15,396 nt of DNA from Tannerellaceae bacterium (GTDB lineage Bacteria; Bacteroidota; Bacteroidia; Bacteroidales; Tannerellaceae): positions 1-15,396 of the forward strand of contig JAITAD010000056.1 of the NCBI GenBank assembly GCA_031284275.1, given 5' to 3'. Positions 13,743 to 15,396 of this stretch are shown piece after piece. Below the pieces are notes generated by a model, which was given only the letters and a program-made list of their open reading frames with translations, ran no database searches and had not been told where the DNA came from. Position numbers and translations under genes: made by a program. Every line of letters starts with the position of its first letter. The stretch's first letter is position 1.

Positions 13743-14224
13743 TTTGACTGCTTTTCTAAATGGCACCGCAATTCTTCTTCCCGCACACGCAATTCTTCCC
13801 TGTATTGCTTCTGTTTCTTCCAAACAAGGCTGGATGTTTCCACGCCCCCGATTAACGCGACCAAGTGGGCTTGCATCATTTCCAGTTCCGCTTGCAGGAC
13901 CGCTATTTCGGCCGCCTTCTCCTCCGTAGGCCGGCAGCTACGTGAGGCATGTATTTTCAAGGCTTCCAACTCGATTACTACTTCGTCCAGCGTCCGAAAA
14001 CGGGTTATCTGTTTCAGTTCATAGACGCTTCTACCTTTGAATGGCACGAAAAAAAGCTGATGGTTGGACATATCACCCAAAGGCTTTTTACAGCCTGACA
14101 CTTTTTGAACCATGGCGTAAGCCTCCTTGTAAACCTCGGCTGTACTCACCATTATGGAAACTCCATCCTCGCGGTGTTCCCATACTTCATACTTGTAGAT
14201 GTTTTTCCCCATTTCCTTTTCCAT
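13739..14224 (-). CDS. Unknown 161-aa protein: small shared N-terminal domain plus coiled coil
   Basis: Residues 1 to about 68 resemble the 69-aa protein further upstream: 'YEVWEHREDGVSIMVSTAEV' against 'FELWRHTEGCSQLLSTIAGV', then VSGCKKPLG against VSGVNRPLG, and VYELKQI against MYELKEL. The rest is a long charged helix (EEKAAEIAVLQAELEMMQAH and KKQKQYREELRVREEELRCH) suited to a coiled coil. I chose the ATG at 14224 because it matches the 69-aa paralogue start; an in-frame ATG at 14248 with the same leader sequence would add eight residues. The next gene starts in its stop codon. The function is unknown. Confidence 0.7.
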   Translation of the reverse strand: MEKEMGKNIYKYEVWEHREDGVSIMVSTAEVYKEAYAMVQKVSGCKKPLGDMSNHQLFFVPFKGRSVYELKQITRFRTLDEVVIELEALKIHASRSCRPTEEKAAEIAVLQAELEMMQAHLVALIGGVETSSLVWKKQKQYREELRVREEELRCHLEKQSK

Positions 14225-14265
14225 TACAGTTACCTTTTTTAATTCCATTACAGTTACCCTTTATT
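14222..14265 (-). promoter_or_regulatory. Two tandem copies of the shared start leader (ribosome-binding cassette)
   Basis: Plus-strand CATTACAGTTACC occurs at 14222 and again at 14246. On the minus strand each reads GGTAACTGTAATG, giving two start codons in the same frame 24 bases apart, each with its own purine-rich upstream stretch. The same leader precedes the starts at 14453 and 15193. Confidence 0.8.
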
Positions 14266-14453
14266 TAATTATCAGAGGTGTTTACTTCGTCGTTTATCTC
14301 CGTGCAACGCAAGTTCGCATAATGAAGCTCTTCCTCCTCCTCTGCGGTCAGCTCTCTCTTGGCTCTACGGATAGCGAACGTGAGTTCGTCGATACGGGCA
14401 TACAAAGTCGAGCGCTCGACACGAAGTTCTTCAATACTTTTTCCCTTTTCCAT
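14265..14453 (-). CDS. Free copy of the capsid N-terminal (delta) region, 62 aa
   Basis: From the ATG at 14453 the protein starts MEKGKSIEELRVERSTLYAR and aligns without gaps to residues 1-58 of the major capsid protein encoded at 1792-3150, with 39 of 58 residues identical (for example ANLRCTE in both). It then ends after four more residues. An in-frame ATG at 14504 would add 17 residues, but the repeated leader and the capsid alignment both point to 14453. The product is a charged coiled-coil helix. In HK97 this region of the capsid acts as built-in scaffold, so a free copy could bind capsid subunits, or may have been put to another use. It sits in the small-gene block, not the head operon. 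Confidence 0.82.
   Translation of the reverse strand: MEKGKSIEELRVERSTLYARIDELTFAIRRAKRELTAEEEEELHYANLRCTEINDEVNTSDN
14280..14453 (-). repeat. Copy B of the 174-bp direct repeat (capsid delta-region duplication)
   Basis: This is the partner of 2977-3150, about 84% identical by hand count, same orientation. It ends at the same codon (Val-Asn) and starts exactly at the ATG. Upstream sequence is replaced by the shared leader of this gene block. Confidence 0.93.
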
Positions 14454-14470
14454 TACAGTTCCCCTTTTAA
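14451..14470 (-). promoter_or_regulatory. Shared start leader, copy before the delta-like gene
   Basis: The minus strand reads TTAAAAGGGGAACTGTAATG, differing by one base from the copy at 15191-15210. It contains the ribosome-binding AAAAGGGG and the start codon. Similarity continues into the gene as GAAAAGGGAA. Confidence 0.8.
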
Positions 14471-14504
14471 CGCTGTAATCATGTTTCTTTTCCATTGTCT
14501 TCAT

Positions 14505-14960
14505 TCATTTACGTGTATTTGCCGGAAAGTCATATAGCGGCATCTCTATAGGCAGTTTTTTGCCCTCGCACGTGAGCCAGAATTTAACGTCCCGCTTGAC
14601 TTGTAGTAGGAACGTATCTGCCAACAGCTGATTCTTATATCTCCCCAACGCCCGAAGAGACGGTATTAGTAATCGGAACTGCCCCTCATCTACAACAGGA
14701 AATAAGTCCGCCGAAGAGGACAGGCGCACCCAAACACCCCCCAACTCTATCTCGCTAACTTCCTTGACATCGTCACCCTCAATAGTATTAACCACATACG
14801 ACACCCCAATGTGTACTACCCGTATGTGTCCCCGCCCGTATATCTTCGATACCTCAACGGGACAAATAGAACAGTAGTCCGGCCGCGTAGTGATATACAA
14901 CCGAATACGAAAACACGACTCCCTCTTTACCTCTGCTTGCTCAATCATGGTTTCTTTCAT
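14505..14960 (-). CDS. Unknown 151-aa protein
   Basis: I do not recognise a family. The protein is beta-rich: CFRIRLYITTRPDYCSICPV, then EVSKIYGRGHIRVVHIGVSY and VSEIELGGVWVRLSSSADLF, followed by a helical middle (FRLLIPSLRALGRYKNQLLA) and a strand-like end. A second ATG four codons in is equally possible. Stop and following ATG abut. It lacks the shared leader of its neighbours. Three cysteines near residues 16-33 show no clear zinc pattern (only CSIC is spaced like a knuckle). Confidence 0.68.
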   Translation of the reverse strand: MKETMIEQAEVKRESCFRIRLYITTRPDYCSICPVEVSKIYGRGHIRVVHIGVSYVVNTIEGDDVKEVSEIELGGVWVRLSSSADLFPVVDEGQFRLLIPSLRALGRYKNQLLADTFLLQVKRDVKFWLTCEGKKLPIEMPLYDFPANTRK

Positions 14961-14983
14961 GGCTCTATTCCGATTTTATGGGA

Positions 14984-15193
14984 TTACAATTCTTTCAGCT
15001 CGTACATCTCATCCCTGTCTTTGCGAATAAAAAAAGAGCTTGCATAGTACGGGTTATGGCCCAGGGGGCGATTTACCCCTGAAACCCGCACGGCTATTTC
15101 CAGCGCCTTGTCCACACCTGCGATGGTGCTTAGCAGCTGGCTGCATCCCTCTGTGTGCCGCCACAATTCAAATGTTCTGTTTCCCTTTTCCAT
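14984..15193 (-). CDS. Unknown 69-aa protein, first gene of the minus-strand operon
   Basis: The protein consists of a single small domain (TFELWRHTEGCSQLLSTIAG, then VDKALEIAVRVSGVNRPLGH and FFIRKDRDEMYELKEL). The same domain forms the N-terminus of the 161-aa protein two genes downstream, so the two are paralogues, one with and one without a coiled-coil extension. The alternation of strand, helix and strand suggests a compact alpha/beta fold. The start carries the shared leader. No function can be assigned. The gap to the next gene is 23 bases. Confidence 0.7.
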   Translation of the reverse strand: MEKGNRTFELWRHTEGCSQLLSTIAGVDKALEIAVRVSGVNRPLGHNPYYASSFFIRKDRDEMYELKEL

Positions 15194-15210
15194 TACAGTT
15201 ACCCTTTTAA
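15191..15210 (-). promoter_or_regulatory. Shared start leader, copy before the 69-aa gene
   Basis: The minus strand reads TTAAAAGGGTAACTGTAATG and continues GAAAAGGGAA into the gene. It is the most upstream of four copies and contains a purine-rich ribosome-binding stretch (AAAAGGG) and the ATG at 15193. Confidence 0.8.
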
Positions 15211-15339
15211 CTTTGAGAAACTTTCAGTACCCCGTATTTGAGTTGCTGGTCTATGTACACAATTGCTGCATAGTTTGCCTCTTATCGCACATCTGCCAAA
15301 AATGATACCTTTGACCCGCCATCTTTAAGTCTATATACC
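15194..15339. other. Divergent intergenic region at the right edge
   Basis: This 146-bp region separates the minus-strand operon from a plus-strand gene start. Apart from the leader at 15191-15210 and the plus-strand -7 element at 15306-15313, I see no clear minus-strand promoter; a weak candidate, CATTTTTG on the minus strand, differs from the TAnnTTTG consensus at one fixed position. No strong hairpin is visible. It is the natural place for early promoters and operators. Confidence 0.5.
15306..15313 (+). promoter_or_regulatory. Possible promoter -7 element for the plus-strand gene
   Basis: TACCTTTG matches the Bacteroidetes TAnnTTTG consensus and lies 26 bases before the ATG at 15340. The nearest upstream TTTG (15274-15277) is 28 bases away, longer than the usual 19-21, so the -33 element is poor. 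Confidence 0.35.
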
Positions 15340-15396
15340 ATGAACAAATTACCGTACACTATGCAGAGGGACATTAAGAGTACCATTGAAAGAACT
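15340..15396 (+). CDS. Start of a plus-strand gene, cut by window edge
   Basis: An ATG at 15340 opens a frame that stays open for 19 codons to the window end (MNKLPYTMQRDIKSTIERT). It is divergent from the whole minus-strand block and has a promoter-like element upstream. The start resembles a basic soluble protein; too little is visible for any family call. In phages a divergent gene here is often a repressor, integrase or host-takeover gene, but nothing in these residues shows which. Confidence 0.45.
   Translation, partial: MNKLPYTMQRDIKSTIERT

Noticed and set aside
13743..13823. N-terminal extension of the 60-aa protein
   Set aside because: The extra 27 residues would overlap the upstream gene by 85 bases and look like a shadow frame; the ATGA start at 13742 is better.
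15284..15341. 19-codon minus-strand frame in the divergent region
   Set aside because: It is antisense to the plus-strand start, has no ribosome-binding stretch that can be judged, and is too short to separate from chance.
1..15396. CRISPR array, tRNA, rRNA or insertion sequence
   Set aside because: I found no regularly spaced long repeats, no cloverleaf or CCA-type tRNA pattern, and no transposase frame; the only regular arrays are the 11-bp iterons and a 21-bp coding duplication.

Overview
The window is part of a tailed-phage genome or prophage of a Bacteroidales host. The virion genes form the HK97-type siphovirus set: tail chaperone, tail tube, tail completion, head closure, connector, HK97-fold capsid, U35 prohead protease, portal, and large and small terminase, with an HNH nuclease nearby. 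The non-virion genes are of kinds common in Bacteroides/Porphyromonas mobile elements: a Lin1244/Lin1753-type (DUF4373-like) replication protein and an excisionase-like HTH protein. Promoter-like elements fit the Bacteroidetes -7 consensus TAnnTTTG. By eye the base composition is near 50% GC, so Porphyromonas or Parabacteroides are possible, but the genus cannot be fixed from the sequence alone.

Every gene except one partial gene at the far right lies on the minus strand, so the phage reads from right to left. From 15.2 to 12.8 kb is a block of small, tightly overlapping accessory or early genes. Several share a near-identical 30-bp leader spanning the ribosome-binding site and start codon. 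One of them is a recent duplicate of the first 58 codons of the major capsid gene. From 12.8 to 11.3 kb are an excisionase-like HTH gene, a replication protein and its overlapping partner. Inside the replication gene is an array of eight 11-bp iterons, followed by a 37-bp purine tract and a perfect inverted repeat, laid out like the lambda origin inside gene O. From 11.3 to 9.1 kb are two tandem zinc-ribbon/HTH paralogues with unrelated C-termini, a ribbon-helix-helix-like protein and a small unknown.

From 9.1 to 7.2 kb are the HNH nuclease, an unknown protein, a 391-bp gene-free stretch that is a good place to look for cos, and the small terminase. From 7.2 kb to the left edge runs the packaging and head-tail operon: TerL, portal, an 82-aa unknown, a 23-aa membrane-type micropeptide coupled by stop/start overlaps to both neighbours, protease, capsid, two connectors, tail completion, tail tube and the start of a tail-assembly chaperone.

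The points most worth following up are the lambda-like intragenic origin, the free copy of the capsid's N-terminal (delta/scaffold) region, the shared translation-start cassette, the coupled micropeptide and the candidate cos region.
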